Source: Paenibacillus macquariensis (lineage in GTDB: Bacteria > Bacillota > Bacilli > Paenibacillales > Paenibacillaceae). From it: a DNA stretch of 64,000 nucleotides. The translations under genes were made by a program, and so were the position numbers. This document shows positions 36,157 to 45,996 of the stretch, piece after piece (positions within the stretch are counted from its first letter, which is position 1; the number at the start of each line of letters is the position of its first letter). The notes beneath the pieces were generated by a model, which did not search any database, had not been told where the DNA came from, and saw only the letters and a list, made by a program, of their open reading frames with translations. Location of the stretch: NCBI RefSeq assembly GCF_900156375.1, contig NZ_FTNK01000006.1:186001-250000 (forward strand), given 5' to 3'.

Positions 36157-37476
36157 TCATCTCCTCGAAAATTCAGAAATCAAACGTTCTTTCACTTCTT
36201 CCAATGTTACTTTCTCATTCACTTTTTGCCTGCTAAAATCCCATATTTGTTGAATAAAATCAATAGATTCATCGATACTATCATTAGATCCTCGTTGATA
36301 TGCACCAATGTTAATTAAGTCCTCGGAATCCGTATACACTGCTAGTAATCGTTTTAAATTCTCAGCAGCCCCCGTGTGTTCATCCGTAGATATATCCTTC
36401 ATAACTCGACTAATGCTTGCTAGTATATCAATGGCTGGAAAATGTCCCTTATTGGCAATATTTCTGTTCAACACGATATGACCATCAAGAATACCACGCA
36501 CTGCATCTGCAATAGGCTCATTCATGTCATCACCATCCACCAATACGGTATAGAAGGCCGTTATAGATCCTGTAGGACCCGTCCCTGCTCTTTCTAATAG
36601 CTTAGGTAGATTAGCGAACACCGACGGAGTATAACCCCTCATAGCAGGTGGCTCACCAATCGCTAGACCGACCTCACGTTGTGCCATCGCATAACGAGTG
36701 ACAGAATCCATCATCAACATGACATTCATGCCTCGATCCCGGAAGTACTCTGCAATTGTTGTTGCTATGAGTGCACCCTTGATACGAATTAATGCAGGTT
36801 GATCAGATGTGGCCACGATGACCACTGAGCGTTTCAATCCTTCAGGTCCTAGATCACGTTCAATGAAATCTAAAACTTCACGACCACGTTCTCCAATCAA
36901 AGCTATGACGTTAACATCAGCAGAAGTATTACGAGCAATCATTCCCATTAGAGTACTTTTACCAACACCTGATCCCGCAAAAATACCAACCCGTTGTCCC
37001 TTACCTATGGAAAGCAATCCATCAATCGCTCTCACACCGATACTTATCGGCTCAAGTACTCTAGGTCTATTCAGTGGATTAGCAGGAGGTCTAAATGTTG
37101 AACTATATGCCATTCTTGTTGGGATCAGCGATCCATCCAAGGGTTGACCTAATCCATCCAACACCTTTCCTAATAATTCTGATCCAACTTGTACACTTAA
37201 AGGTTTCCCTGTTCCTACCACATCGCAGCCAGGCCCAATGGACTGTAGATCCCCTAGAGGCATCAGAAGCACTTTATTATCCCGAAAGCCTACGACTTCA
37301 GCCTGTAGAGGTTTTGAACTTTTGCTAGGATAGATATAGCACACGTCACCAATGTTAGCATCTGGGCCTTCCGACTCAACCATCAATCCAATGACCTGTG
37401 TCACTTTCCCATTGACTCTCACAGGGTCCAATTGTTCTAGATGATCCATGTACCGCTGACTATCAAGCACCTTCAT
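36157..37476 (-). CDS. fliI: Flagellar export ATPase FliI
   Basis: FliI is the F1-beta-like ATPase of the flagellar export apparatus. The 439-aa protein has an N-terminal barrel, Walker A AGSGVGKST (167-175), the GERGREVLDFIERDLGPEGL stretch, Walker B VMLMMDSVTRYAMAQRE and the conserved GEPPAMRGYTPSVFANLPKL. Start choice: ATG 37476 has GGAG 8 nt upstream and overlaps fliH by 14 bp; an upstream ATG at 37497 has no site. Confidence 0.96.
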   Translation of the reverse strand: MKVLDSQRYMDHLEQLDPVRVNGKVTQVIGLMVESEGPDANIGDVCYIYPSKSSKPLQAEVVGFRDNKVLLMPLGDLQSIGPGCDVVGTGKPLSVQVGSELLGKVLDGLGQPLDGSLIPTRMAYSSTFRPPANPLNRPRVLEPISIGVRAIDGLLSIGKGQRVGIFAGSGVGKSTLMGMIARNTSADVNVIALIGERGREVLDFIERDLGPEGLKRSVVIVATSDQPALIRIKGALIATTIAEYFRDRGMNVMLMMDSVTRYAMAQREVGLAIGEPPAMRGYTPSVFANLPKLLERAGTGPTGSITAFYTVLVDGDDMNEPIADAVRGILDGHIVLNRNIANKGHFPAIDILASISRVMKDISTDEHTGAAENLKRLLAVYTDSEDLINIGAYQRGSNDSIDESIDFIQQIWDFSRQKVNEKVTLEEVKERLISEFSRR

Positions 37477-38314
37477 CCTGATTTCTCCGATCCTCATTAT
37501 CTAGTGCAATCCGAATCAACTCTTTCTTGATCTCAGCGAGCTGTGTATCGATTCGTGCATCTACACTCCCAAATGAAGAGCGAATAACACAACCATGATC
37601 CTTCACTGTAGCATCAGGGAGTATTTTGAGTTCTGCTTGGGAGTCAATAGCAAGACTAAGTTCTTCCCTAGCTGCTTGTACAAAACCAAACTGAGTCGGA
37701 GCTACACATAGAATGATAATCCCTTGTTCTCTTTTGCGAGATAGATTCTTTCTGATCAAATCAATCATATACTCACTCTCGATGGTTAATTGTTTGTCTA
37801 TGACTTTTTCAGAAATCGCAGTACTTAATTCCACTAAAAATGGCTCTGCTTCTTGAATAATTTGATCTTTCACAAGATAGGCCTGATCTAATATTTTTTG
37901 AGCTTCAGCCATCATTTCTTCTATCCTAATCTGGAGTTCTTCTTCCGCCTTGATGCGCCCCTCATTATAACCTTGCTCATAACCTTCTGACTTAAGCGCT
38001 TCAATCAAATGTTCATCTTGTTCTCGACGCTCTTTCCACCAATGGTCGATGTTCTCCGTTGCATCTGACAACATTTGTTCAGCTGCTAATGATGACTCAC
38101 GGACTTGTCGTTCCGCAAATTCCTGCGCATCCTGTAGCATTTCGGCTTTTAACCGTTGTGTTTCTTCATCAACTTTGATAACAGCTTCTTGAATCTCAGG
38201 CGTTACTTCCTCTAATGAAGGTTCTTCTTCTAAGAAGTTGTACTGTTTAGCCAAATCCAATTCCTTCAGCGCTTCCACAGACACGTACTGGGAATGCTTA
38301 ATCAAATTAGACAA
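37463..38314 (-). CDS. fliH: Flagellar export ATPase regulator FliH
   Basis: FliH binds FliI and tethers it to the C ring. The 283-aa protein is a charged, mostly helical stator-like protein. A Glu/Gln-rich coiled-coil (about 50-150) with the EGYEQGYNEGRIKAEEELQI stretch contains the small-residue repeats typical of FliH. A C-terminal globular part ends with RSSFGSVDARIDTQLAEIKK. I favour TTG 38314 (MSNLIKHSQYV) because GGAGG lies 10 nt upstream; ATG 38323 is a close alternative. It overlaps fliG by 8 bp. Confidence 0.9.
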   Translation of the reverse strand: MSNLIKHSQYVSVEALKELDLAKQYNFLEEEPSLEEVTPEIQEAVIKVDEETQRLKAEMLQDAQEFAERQVRESSLAAEQMLSDATENIDHWWKERREQDEHLIEALKSEGYEQGYNEGRIKAEEELQIRIEEMMAEAQKILDQAYLVKDQIIQEAEPFLVELSTAISEKVIDKQLTIESEYMIDLIRKNLSRKREQGIIILCVAPTQFGFVQAAREELSLAIDSQAELKILPDATVKDHGCVIRSSFGSVDARIDTQLAEIKKELIRIALDNEDRRNQDEGA

Positions 38315-39326
38315 TGATGTCATCCCCTCCACCGCGTGCAATTATGATCTCACCGGCTTCTTCCAATCTGCGAATGGTTCCTACGATACGAGTCTGCGCT
38401 TCTTCAACATCACGCAGTCGTACAGGACCCATGTATTCCATTTCTTCTTTGAATGTTTCTGCCATCCGTTTCGATACATTTCGGAATATAACGTCACGTA
38501 CTTCTTCACTAGCCACTTTAAGCGCAAGTTGAAGATCTGCGTTCTCAATATCTCTAATAATACGTTGAATGGATCTGTTATCCACATTCACAATATCCTC
38601 GAATACAAACATACGTTTCTTGATATCTTCTGCCAATTCTGGATCCTGGATTTCTAATGAATCAAGAATGGTACGTTCTGTTCCTCGGTCAACCCCATTC
38701 AATATTTGAACGATAGACTCAATACCACCCGCATTCGTGTAATCCTGTGTAACCGTTGAAGAGAGCTTCTGTTCCAATACTCTCTCTACTTGATAAAGGA
38801 CTTCAGGTGAGGTACTATCCATAACCGCAATTCTTCGAGCAACATCTGCTTGCTTCTCTTGCGGTAAGGAAGAAAGGATAGCTGCCGATTGCTCGAATTG
38901 CAAATAAGAAAGTACCAAAGCGATGGTCTGAGAATTTTCATTTTGGATAAAGTTCAAAATTTGGTTTGGATCGGCTTTACGTGCAAAATCGAACGGGCGC
39001 ACCTGAAGCGTAGCTGTTAAGCGATTAATAATTTCAAGCGCTTTATTCTCGCCAAGTGCCTTCTCCAATATTTCCTTGGCATAGTTAATACCGCCTTGTG
39101 AAATATATTCTTGCGCAAGACAAATCTGATGAAATTCAGCCATAATGGTGTCTTTGTCTATACTATCCACTTTATGAACATTGGCAATTTCGAGCGTGAG
39201 TTGTTCAATCTCTTCATCACGTAAATGTTTGAATATTTGTGCCGAGACTTCAGGCCCCAAGGTGATGAGTAAGATCGCCGCTTTCTGACGACCACTCAAC
39301 CCTCCAGTACTAGTTAACTTTGCCAA
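38307..39326 (-). CDS. fliG: Flagellar motor switch protein FliG
   Basis: FliG is the rotor protein that contacts the stator. The protein has the LSGRQKAAILLITLGPEVSA start region, the middle DYTNAGGIESIVQILNGVDR and the C-terminal GPVRLRDVEEAQTRIVGTIR with RGGGDDIIV at the end, nearly identical to B. subtilis FliG. TTG 39326 (MAKLTSTGGL, 339 aa) is preferred because GAGGTG lies 6 nt upstream and the length then matches the 338-aa homologue. A longer reading from 39356 overlaps fliF. Confidence 0.97.
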   Translation of the reverse strand: MAKLTSTGGLSGRQKAAILLITLGPEVSAQIFKHLRDEEIEQLTLEIANVHKVDSIDKDTIMAEFHQICLAQEYISQGGINYAKEILEKALGENKALEIINRLTATLQVRPFDFARKADPNQILNFIQNENSQTIALVLSYLQFEQSAAILSSLPQEKQADVARRIAVMDSTSPEVLYQVERVLEQKLSSTVTQDYTNAGGIESIVQILNGVDRGTERTILDSLEIQDPELAEDIKKRMFVFEDIVNVDNRSIQRIIRDIENADLQLALKVASEEVRDVIFRNVSKRMAETFKEEMEYMGPVRLRDVEEAQTRIVGTIRRLEEAGEIIIARGGGDDIIV

Positions 39327-39337
39327 TACACTCACCT

Positions 39338-40915
39338 CTATTCGTCCGCCAGCCATGTACGTAGCAAGTTGACGAATTCGTCTGGTTTCTTCTTCGCCAG
39401 AGTTTCGAGCTGTTTACGCACTTGACTTTCATTGGTCATACTTTCTAAATTAATCGAAGGGAACTCTGTTGGAATTTGGAAAGGAACATCCTCTTCCAAC
39501 TCTTCTTTTTGTTTACGACGTCGGTAAATTAGATATCCACCTAGTCCTAATAATGCTAATGCAGCTAATCCTATCCCCCATAAAACACCTTTGGAGAGCT
39601 TCAAACCAGACGATGGAACTTCCGTTCCACCAAAAGTTTGAGAATAAACTGAAACCTTTTTAGTTAAATCTGCGTCTGTATATGTAATACCAGAATCTGC
39701 AACAGATGCTCTTACGATATTCCTTAAAATATTCTCTATCGCATCTTTTGTTGCTGGATCTAAACTTTGTTGTCCTGTAGGTGGTTCAACTGCAACATTA
39801 ATGGTTAAATCTTTAACAGAATAAGGACTAGATATAATATCTCTCGTAATACGATTAACATCATAGTTCACAGTTTCAGACAATTCTTCGGAAGTGCTAT
39901 CACCTGATGTTGAAGTACTTGGATATCCTGGCACCTCTTCTGCACCCGTACCAGCAACACCACTATCAGGGCTACTCTTTCCTGAGTAGTTCTTAGAAAT
40001 CTTTTGTACGCTGATTTCTATTCCCTTCATGTCTTCTTCATTTACTGGTTTAACCAATTTTTCGTTACTTTGGACTTTATCGAAGTTTAGCTTTGAAGCT
40101 ACAAGAACTTCCACTTTATTCGCACCCATAAATTTAGATAAGAATTGTTTAACATTTTGACGAACATCGTTCTCAAATCTCTTTTGTAGTGCAAAGTTAG
40201 CCTCGATGGCTGTCTCCATGACACCTTGACCACCCTTTGCCGTAGATGCAAGTTCAACTTCATCATTCGAAATTGTAATATTCTCTATCGGTAAATTCGG
40301 AATGGCTGTCTTCATAAGATTGTAATAACCGTCAATAGCCTCTTGATTCGGAGTATATCCGGCTTTAAATTTCAATACAGCGGATGCAGAAGCTTTATCT
40401 CTATCATCACCACTTGCAAAGACACTTTCCTCTGGTAAATTGATAAGCACTTTAGCATCTCTAATACCATTCATACTCTTCAAGAGCTGTTCTACTTCTC
40501 CATTTAACGCATTATTATACTTAACATTAAACTCGCTATCGGTCATACCAATCGCTGATGAGCTCTGTTCAAAAATTTTGTACCCTATTGAACCATTCTC
40601 AATAATACCCTGCGAACCAACATCTACCTTCGCACGAGCTGCCTGCGTACTAGGTACAGAAATACTTTTGCCATCCGAACTCATCTTATATGGAATCTTA
40701 CTTCCATCCAGAAAGGTCATAATCCCTGCTGCATCATTTGAGCTCAAATCTGTAAATGCGACTTCATATTCCGTCTTTGAGAACATCATAGTAACAATAA
40801 TAAATGCAATAATGATTAACGATATCGTAGAAATAAATATTATCTTTTGAGTTTTACCAAATTTATTCCAATATAGGACCGCTTTATCCTTATACTGGGA
40901 AATTCTTTCATTCAC
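39338..40915 (-). CDS. fliF: Flagellar MS-ring protein FliF
   Basis: FliF forms the MS ring in the membrane, the base of flagellar assembly. The 525-aa protein has an N-terminal helix (about 25-46), YscJ-type ring-building domains (about 50-225), a long Ser/Gly-rich middle, a second membrane helix (about 443-465) and a C-terminal FliG-binding tail (RKQLETLAKKKPDEFVNLLR then TWLADE). The start is GTG at 40915 with GGGGTGA upstream. It lies between fliE and fliG. Confidence 0.97.
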   Translation of the reverse strand: MNERISQYKDKAVLYWNKFGKTQKIIFISTISLIIIAFIIVTMMFSKTEYEVAFTDLSSNDAAGIMTFLDGSKIPYKMSSDGKSISVPSTQAARAKVDVGSQGIIENGSIGYKIFEQSSSAIGMTDSEFNVKYNNALNGEVEQLLKSMNGIRDAKVLINLPEESVFASGDDRDKASASAVLKFKAGYTPNQEAIDGYYNLMKTAIPNLPIENITISNDEVELASTAKGGQGVMETAIEANFALQKRFENDVRQNVKQFLSKFMGANKVEVLVASKLNFDKVQSNEKLVKPVNEEDMKGIEISVQKISKNYSGKSSPDSGVAGTGAEEVPGYPSTSTSGDSTSEELSETVNYDVNRITRDIISSPYSVKDLTINVAVEPPTGQQSLDPATKDAIENILRNIVRASVADSGITYTDADLTKKVSVYSQTFGGTEVPSSGLKLSKGVLWGIGLAALALLGLGGYLIYRRRKQKEELEEDVPFQIPTEFPSINLESMTNESQVRKQLETLAKKKPDEFVNLLRTWLADE

Positions 40916-40949
40916 AATGTCACCCCACCCGAAGCTTAGCTAGCTACAA

Positions 40950-41261
40950 CTATATTTGTGTTCGCATTATCTCTTGGTATGCCTCAATCACTTTGTTTCG
41001 AACTTGTGTTGTAAGCTGTAAACTTAACAAAGCCTGTTCGGAAGCAATCATAACCTGATCTACATTCACTTGTCCGAGTAACAATTTATCACTCATCGTG
41101 TTTGCATTCTTTTCTTGGTCTGCGACTTTTTGAATTGCGTTCTCCAAGTAGGATCCGAAATTACTAAGCGAATCAGAAGGAGTCGTCGTAACTGGCTCTG
41201 TATTGGTTTGTAACTGAAGTGGCTTCATTGCCTGGGTACTGAACATCGTGTTCTGGATCAT
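40950..41261 (-). CDS. fliE: Flagellar MS-ring/rod adaptor FliE
   Basis: FliE connects the MS ring to the rod. The 103-aa protein has a low-complexity N-terminal part, then SFGSYLENAIQKVADQEKNA without its first residue, and the C-terminal signature MIASEQALLSLQLTTQVRNK VIEAYQEIMR. The ATG has GAGGGG upstream. It lies between flgC and fliF. Confidence 0.95.
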   Translation of the reverse strand: MIQNTMFSTQAMKPLQLQTNTEPVTTTPSDSLSNFGSYLENAIQKVADQEKNANTMSDKLLLGQVNVDQVMIASEQALLSLQLTTQVRNKVIEAYQEIMRTQI

Positions 41262-41305
41262 TAGTTCCCCTCCTCTATCTCTATATTTCTTCTAAATACT
41301 CAACA

Positions 41306-41764
41306 TTATTTACCGATTTCCAAAGCCTTCATAGTCATTGATTTAGAAGCGTTAAGAGCTGTTATGTTAGCTTCGTAAGAACGTGATGCCGCAATCATAT
41401 CAACCATTTCTTTTGCAATATCTACATTCGGCATAGATACATACCCTTCAGCATTGGCATCTGGATGTGCGGGATTGTAGACTAGCTTTAGTGGCGAACT
41501 ATCTTCTTTAATGGCCTTCACCCTAACGCCATTCCCGATACCTTTTGCTGACTCGTTATTCAATTGTGATTGGAGCATGCTAGAAAAGCTTGACTCATTT
41601 GGTGTGAGCACAACCATTTTCCGTCGATATGGTACAACTTCCCCATTGACTACACTTGCTCTTGTTGTTTCTGCATTGGCAATATTAGATGATATCACAT
41701 CCATCCTAAACCTTTGCGCTGTTAAGGCAGAAGCACTAATACCGAAACTATTACTCAGTGTCAT
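41306..41764 (-). CDS. flgC: Flagellar rod protein FlgC
   Basis: FlgC is a proximal rod subunit. The 152-aa protein has the axial N-terminal motif SALTAQRFRMDVISSNIANA, the family motif YVSMPNVDIAKEMVDMIAAS and the ending RSYEANITALNASKSMTMKA. It lies 6 bp after flgB. Confidence 0.97.
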   Translation of the reverse strand: MTLSNSFGISASALTAQRFRMDVISSNIANAETTRASVVNGEVVPYRRKMVVLTPNESSFSSMLQSQLNNESAKGIGNGVRVKAIKEDSSPLKLVYNPAHPDANAEGYVSMPNVDIAKEMVDMIAASRSYEANITALNASKSMTMKALEIGK

Positions 41765-41770
41765 TTAGGT

Positions 41771-42178
41771 CTATCTCCCTTCCACAGCTGTACGCATCAT
41801 TTTAATTTTCTCATTCATCAGTGAAATATATGAATTATACCGGAGTTGATTATCTGCTAATAATGACATTTCCTGTTCAATATCAACATTGTTTAAATTA
41901 TTATTCATAGCTGTCGAATCATCCTGAGAAATGACAGGCGTGGGAACTGATGAGATGGGCCCAATTGAAAAATGTCGTGAGTCAGTCCTAATCCCTTTGA
42001 GAACCGGCATGTCTCCACTCATTTCTTGTTGAAGCAAGCTTTCAAAGGATACTTCAGAACGTTTAAAATAAGGTGTTTCATTATTGGCTATATTATTTGA
42101 AATCACTTGCTGTCTCGTATTAGCCGCGTCCAAGGCTCCTTGCAACCTTTGAAACGTTGCTCCATTCAACAATTCCAA
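41771..42178 (-). CDS. flgB: Flagellar rod protein FlgB, first gene of the fla/che operon
   Basis: FlgB is a proximal rod subunit. The 135-aa protein has RLQGALDAANTRQQVISNNI followed by ANNETPYFKRSEVSFESLLQ, and ends QLRYNSYISLMNEKIKMMRT. The start is TTG at 42178 with GAGGGG 7 nt upstream. A sigma-A-like promoter lies about 40 bp further upstream, so this is the head of the operon that runs to position 10.8 kb. Confidence 0.97.
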   Translation of the reverse strand: MELLNGATFQRLQGALDAANTRQQVISNNIANNETPYFKRSEVSFESLLQQEMSGDMPVLKGIRTDSRHFSIGPISSVPTPVISQDDSTAMNNNLNNVDIEQEMSLLADNQLRYNSYISLMNEKIKMMRTAVEGR

Positions 42179-42217
42179 GCCTTATCCCCTCTTTCGAACT
42201 TTCATATATGTACTTAA

Positions 42218-42247
42218 ATTCTACAACTATAAAAATTAATTCAACAA
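42218..42247 (-). promoter_or_regulatory. Candidate sigma-A promoter of the fla/che operon
   Basis: On the minus strand TTGTTG (-35, 42247-42242), an 18-nt spacer and TAGAAT (-10, 42223-42218) lie about 40 bp before flgB in AT-rich DNA. Spacing and position are reasonable, but AT richness makes chance matches likely. Confidence 0.5.
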
Positions 42248-42374
42248 CAACACATAAAACCCTCTTTTTTCGACAAAATTTATAAAAAAACAAGAAAAAA
42301 CTCGTACTTTAGTGAAAAATAGCGTATTTGTTGTATAGCTTAAGTTTCGTAGAGATCACGTTTTATTACAATAA

Positions 42375-42408
42375 GAAAAAAGCCCTATTTTTTTTAGAAA
42401 TAGGGCTT
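42375..42408 (-). terminator. Intrinsic terminator between hslU and flgB
   Basis: On the minus strand AGCCCTATTT (42407-42398) pairs exactly with AAATAGGGCT (42390-42381) around a 7-nt loop. A T run follows. It would end hslV-hslU transcripts before the fla/che promoter. Confidence 0.9.
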
Positions 42409-42604
42409 CTTTTCCTTAGTGCTTACTATATTTTTTTCATTTCGTTTCAAAATAGGTCAGTGTAAGGGTGTAAGGGTTAAAAACCAAGTTATTTCCGACT
42501 AATTCGTGTCGAAATTTGTAATATTTTCTCACATTCTAAATGCATAATGGCGAAAAATAGATACTTTTTACCCATTTTCGTTACCATTATTCGTCAATTT
42601 ACGA

Positions 42605-44011
42605 TTATAAGATATATTGACTTAAATCTCGATCTTGTGCAATATCCCCAAGTTTTTCACGGACATATTCAGCGGTGATCGTCAAGCTCTCTAGTGTAAG
42701 TTCAGGAGCTTCAAATGATAAATCCTCCAGAAGCTTCTCTAGAATCGTATGCAACCTTCTAGCCCCGATATTCTCCGTATTCTGGTTCACTGACGCTGCC
42801 ATCTCTGCTATCACTCGAATCGCAGATGGATCAAATTGAAGGTCGATATCTTCTGTCTTAAGCAAATTGACATATTGTTTCGTCAAAGCGTTCTCAGGCT
42901 CCGTTAGAATAGATATAAAATCTTCTAATGATAGGCTATTCAGTTCCACACGAATTGGAAAACGTCCTTGCAATTCAGGGATCAGATCGGACGGTTTAGC
43001 AATATGAAAAGCTCCCGCCGCAATAAAGAGAACAAAATCCGTCTTTACAGGACCATATTTGGTCATGATGGTTGACCCTTCAACGATTGGAAGGATATCA
43101 CGCTGAACTCCTTCTCGTGACACATCAGGTCCTGATCCCTTTCCTGGACTAGCTACCTTATCTATCTCGTCAATGAAAATGATACCCGATTGCTCTGCAC
43201 GACGAACGGATTCCGTAATCACTTCATCCATATCTATAAGCTTGGCTGCCTCTTCTTGGATGAGAACTACTCGAGCTTCTTTAATAGGAAGCTTCCGTTT
43301 CTTCGTTTTACGGGGCATAAGGTTCCCCAACATTTCTTGCATGTTCATGCCCATTTGTTCATTGCCTTGACCAGAAAATAGATCCATCATAGATGAACTG
43401 CTATCCTCAACATCAATTTCTATCACATCATTCTCAAGATTACCTGCCAATAAATTGAACTTCACTTTCCTTCTACGTTCAACCACACTGCTATTCTCTT
43501 TCTCTTCCGGCGGAGTCTGTTCGTTATTATTGTTACTACCACCAAAAAGCATATCGAAAGGATTACGTTGATTCTTAGAACTTGAACTAGAAGGAACAAT
43601 AATTTCAATAATACGCTCATTAGCCATCTCGATCGCTTGTTCATGGACTTTCTCGGTGCGCTCTGACTTCACCATGCGTATCGAAGTCTCGACTAAATCT
43701 CTCACCATCGATTCCACGTCACGCCCAACGTATCCAACCTCTGTAAACTTAGTTGCTTCCACCTTAACGAATGGAGCGTTGACCAGTTTAGCGAGTCTCC
43801 TTGCGATTTCTGTCTTACCAACCCCGGTAGGACCAATCATGAGGATGTTTTTTGGTACGATTTCGTCTCGCAGATGCTCTGGAAGTTTATTACGTCTATA
43901 ACGATTACGAAGTGCTACCGCTACAGATTTTTTTGCTTGTTTTTGTCCAACTATATATTTATCCAACTCGGCTACTATCTGTCGAGGCGTCAAAGATTGA
44001 TTATTCATCAT
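42605..44011 (-). CDS. hslU: HslU (ClpY) ATPase subunit of the HslVU protease
   Basis: HslU is the AAA+ unfoldase that feeds substrates to HslV. The 468-aa protein has Walker A GPTGVGKT (60-67), the pore loop context [20 protein letters not shown], an inserted I domain (about 130-215), Walker [12 protein letters not shown] and a C-terminal tail ending DRDLSQYIL that docks into HslV. GGAGG precedes the tandem ATGs at 44011 and 44008. It lies 38 bp after hslV. The neighbouring codY expected from B. subtilis is absent. Confidence 0.97.
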   Translation of the reverse strand: MMNNQSLTPRQIVAELDKYIVGQKQAKKSVAVALRNRYRRNKLPEHLRDEIVPKNILMIGPTGVGKTEIARRLAKLVNAPFVKVEATKFTEVGYVGRDVESMVRDLVETSIRMVKSERTEKVHEQAIEMANERIIEIIVPSSSSSKNQRNPFDMLFGGSNNNNEQTPPEEKENSSVVERRRKVKFNLLAGNLENDVIEIDVEDSSSSMMDLFSGQGNEQMGMNMQEMLGNLMPRKTKKRKLPIKEARVVLIQEEAAKLIDMDEVITESVRRAEQSGIIFIDEIDKVASPGKGSGPDVSREGVQRDILPIVEGSTIMTKYGPVKTDFVLFIAAGAFHIAKPSDLIPELQGRFPIRVELNSLSLEDFISILTEPENALTKQYVNLLKTEDIDLQFDPSAIRVIAEMAASVNQNTENIGARRLHTILEKLLEDLSFEAPELTLESLTITAEYVREKLGDIAQDRDLSQYIL

Positions 44012-44049
44012 GGTTTCCTCCACCCTCTTGGGTATTCTCAATCATAATC

Positions 44050-44592
44050 TTACAATTCTTCCACCAGAATATTTCCATTGGTATATACACATATCTCCGA
44101 AGCAATTTGAAGTGCTTCTCTTGCAATTTCCTTAGCCTCAAGCTCTGGAGCATGTCTTTTAAGAGCTCTTCCAGCTGCTAAGGCAAAATTACCGCCGGAA
44201 CCAATTGCAATCACATCATCATCAGGCTCAATAATCTCTCCGCCACCCGATATAAGTAACATGCCATCTTTATTCATAACAATCATAAGAGCTTCCAATT
44301 TGCGAAGAATACGGTCTTGACGCCAATCTTTCGCCAATTCCACAGCTGCTCGTTGCAGATTTCCATGATGTTCTTCAAGTTTACCCTCAAATTTCTCAAA
44401 CAATGTAATCGCATCAGCCACCGAACCAGCAAATCCAGCAATGACCTGTCCACGATAAAGACGACGTACCTTCTTAGCAGTAGTCTTCATAATAACGCTC
44501 TCACCAAAGGTAACTTGACCATCTCCAGCTATGGCAGATTTACCATCATGTCGAACTGCACAGATCGTTGTCGCATGAAATGTTAGATCCAT
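44050..44592 (-). CDS. hslV: HslV (ClpQ) protease subunit
   Basis: HslV is the proteasome-like threonine (or serine) protease of the HslVU complex. The 180-aa protein has the propeptide MDLTFHA and then TTICAVRH, so Thr8 would be the N-terminal nucleophile after processing. [14 protein letters not shown], the [17 protein letters not shown] segment and [15 protein letters not shown] are also family features. The ATG has TAGGAGG upstream. It directly follows trmFO; xerC (codV), which sits between them in B. subtilis, is missing. Confidence 0.97.
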   Translation of the reverse strand: MDLTFHATTICAVRHDGKSAIAGDGQVTFGESVIMKTTAKKVRRLYRGQVIAGFAGSVADAITLFEKFEGKLEEHHGNLQRAAVELAKDWRQDRILRKLEALMIVMNKDGMLLISGGGEIIEPDDDVIAIGSGGNFALAAGRALKRHAPELEAKEIAREALQIASEICVYTNGNILVEEL

Positions 44593-44639
44593 TTCTATGG
44601 CCTCCTAAACTTTTAATTGAACGATTGACAACATAAACT

Positions 44640-45974
44640 TTACTCTGTACCGTTCACGAGTCCATTCTGTTCTTTGAAGGAACGGATACTCTCAAGAGCT
44701 CTTTCTGCTAGCACTTGATTCTTTTCTTGCTTGTTACGCATTCTTTTCTCTAGGCTAGGCAACAATCCGAAGTTTGCATTCATCGGTTGAAAATGATCTG
44801 GATCCGCATTCGTAATGTAGTGTGACATACTTCCTAAAGTACTTAGTTCAGGGAATACTAGGCATTCTTCACCTAGTGCCATTCTAGCTGCGTTAATGCC
44901 CGCTATAAGACCCGAAGCCGCAGATTCCACATAACCTTCCACCCCTGTCATCTGACCGGCAAAGAAGAGCTTCTCATTGCTTTTCAGTTGATACGTAGGC
45001 TGAAGGAGTCTCGGTGAGTTAATAAATGTATTACGATGCATCACACCGTAACGAACAATTTCTGCGTTCGCAAGTCCTGGAATCATGCCAAACACACGCT
45101 TCTGTTCGCCCCATTTAAGGTGAGTCTGAAATCCAACTAAATTATATAGTGTGCCCGCTGCGTTATCCTGACGTAACTGAACAACTGCAAACGGTAGTTC
45201 ACCTGTATGTGGATTCACCAATCCCACGGGTTTCATTGGGCCAAACAGAGCCGTCTGCTTACCACGTTTCATCATGACTTCGATCGGCATACATCCTTCG
45301 AAGTAAATTTCTTTCTCAAATTCTTTAAGTTCAGCAACCTCAGCGGTGATCAGCGCATCATAAAATGCATTAAATTCTTCTTCATTCATAGGACAGTTTA
45401 AATAAGCGGCTTCACCTTTATCATAACGAGACGCTAAATATACTTTATCCATATCAATAGAATCTTTTTCTACAATCGGTGCCGCAGCATCATAAAAGTA
45501 GAAATACTCTTCACCCATTAATTCACGGATCTGTGCAGATAATGCAGGCGATGTTAGAGGACCTGTCGCCATAACAACAATCTCTGATTCAGGTATATGT
45601 GTAAATTCTTCATTAATGACTTCTATTAAAGGATGATTGTGAAGTGTATTTGTTATTTCTCCTGAGAACCCATCACGATCGACCGCTAAAGCCCCACCAG
45701 CAGGCACTGCATTTCTATCAGCTGCTCCAAGCACTAGAGAATTCAACATTCTCATTTCTTCTTTCAATACACCTACTGCGTTAGTTAAGCCATTGGCACG
45801 TAAGGAGTTACTACATACTAATTCAGCAAATTTATCCGTATGGTGTGCCGGCGTCTTCACAACTGGACGCATTTCATATAATCTTACTGGAACGCCACGG
45901 CTTGCGATCTGCCAAGCCGCCTCACTTCCTGCTAGTCCTGCTCCAATGACCGTTACTCTTTGTATTTCTGTCAA
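44640..45974 (-). CDS. trmFO: Methylenetetrahydrofolate-tRNA-(uracil-5-)-methyltransferase TrmFO
   Basis: TrmFO makes ribothymidine at tRNA position 54 using methylenetetrahydrofolate and FAD. The protein has the FAD motif [18 protein letters not shown] (about 8-25), the conserved [16 protein letters not shown] and [13 protein letters not shown] segments with the two functional Cys, and a C-terminal FAD region [20 protein letters not shown]. Start choice: AGGGGG lies 8 nt before TTG 45974 (444 aa); ATG 45980 is only 2 nt from it. The gene lies 22 bp after topA. Confidence 0.96.
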   Translation of the reverse strand: MTEIQRVTVIGAGLAGSEAAWQIASRGVPVRLYEMRPVVKTPAHHTDKFAELVCSNSLRANGLTNAVGVLKEEMRMLNSLVLGAADRNAVPAGGALAVDRDGFSGEITNTLHNHPLIEVINEEFTHIPESEIVVMATGPLTSPALSAQIRELMGEEYFYFYDAAAPIVEKDSIDMDKVYLASRYDKGEAAYLNCPMNEEEFNAFYDALITAEVAELKEFEKEIYFEGCMPIEVMMKRGKQTALFGPMKPVGLVNPHTGELPFAVVQLRQDNAAGTLYNLVGFQTHLKWGEQKRVFGMIPGLANAEIVRYGVMHRNTFINSPRLLQPTYQLKSNEKLFFAGQMTGVEGYVESAASGLIAGINAARMALGEECLVFPELSTLGSMSHYITNADPDHFQPMNANFGLLPSLEKRMRNKQEKNQVLAERALESIRSFKEQNGLVNGTE

Positions 45975-45996
45975 CTTCATTACCCCCTGCAATTGT

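Larger units (their letters stand above)
42179..42604. other. Intergenic region between hslU and flgB; no codY
   Basis: This 426-bp AT-rich gap holds the hslU terminator and the probable fla/che promoter. In B. subtilis codY lies between clpY (hslU) and flgB; no reading frame for it or a remnant is visible here. No SigD-type promoter (TAAA then GCCGATAT) is evident on the minus strand. Confidence 0.7.

Noticed and set aside
42179..42604. SigD-dependent promoter upstream of flgB
   Set aside because: No TAAA plus GCCGATAT-type pair at proper spacing was found on the minus strand.
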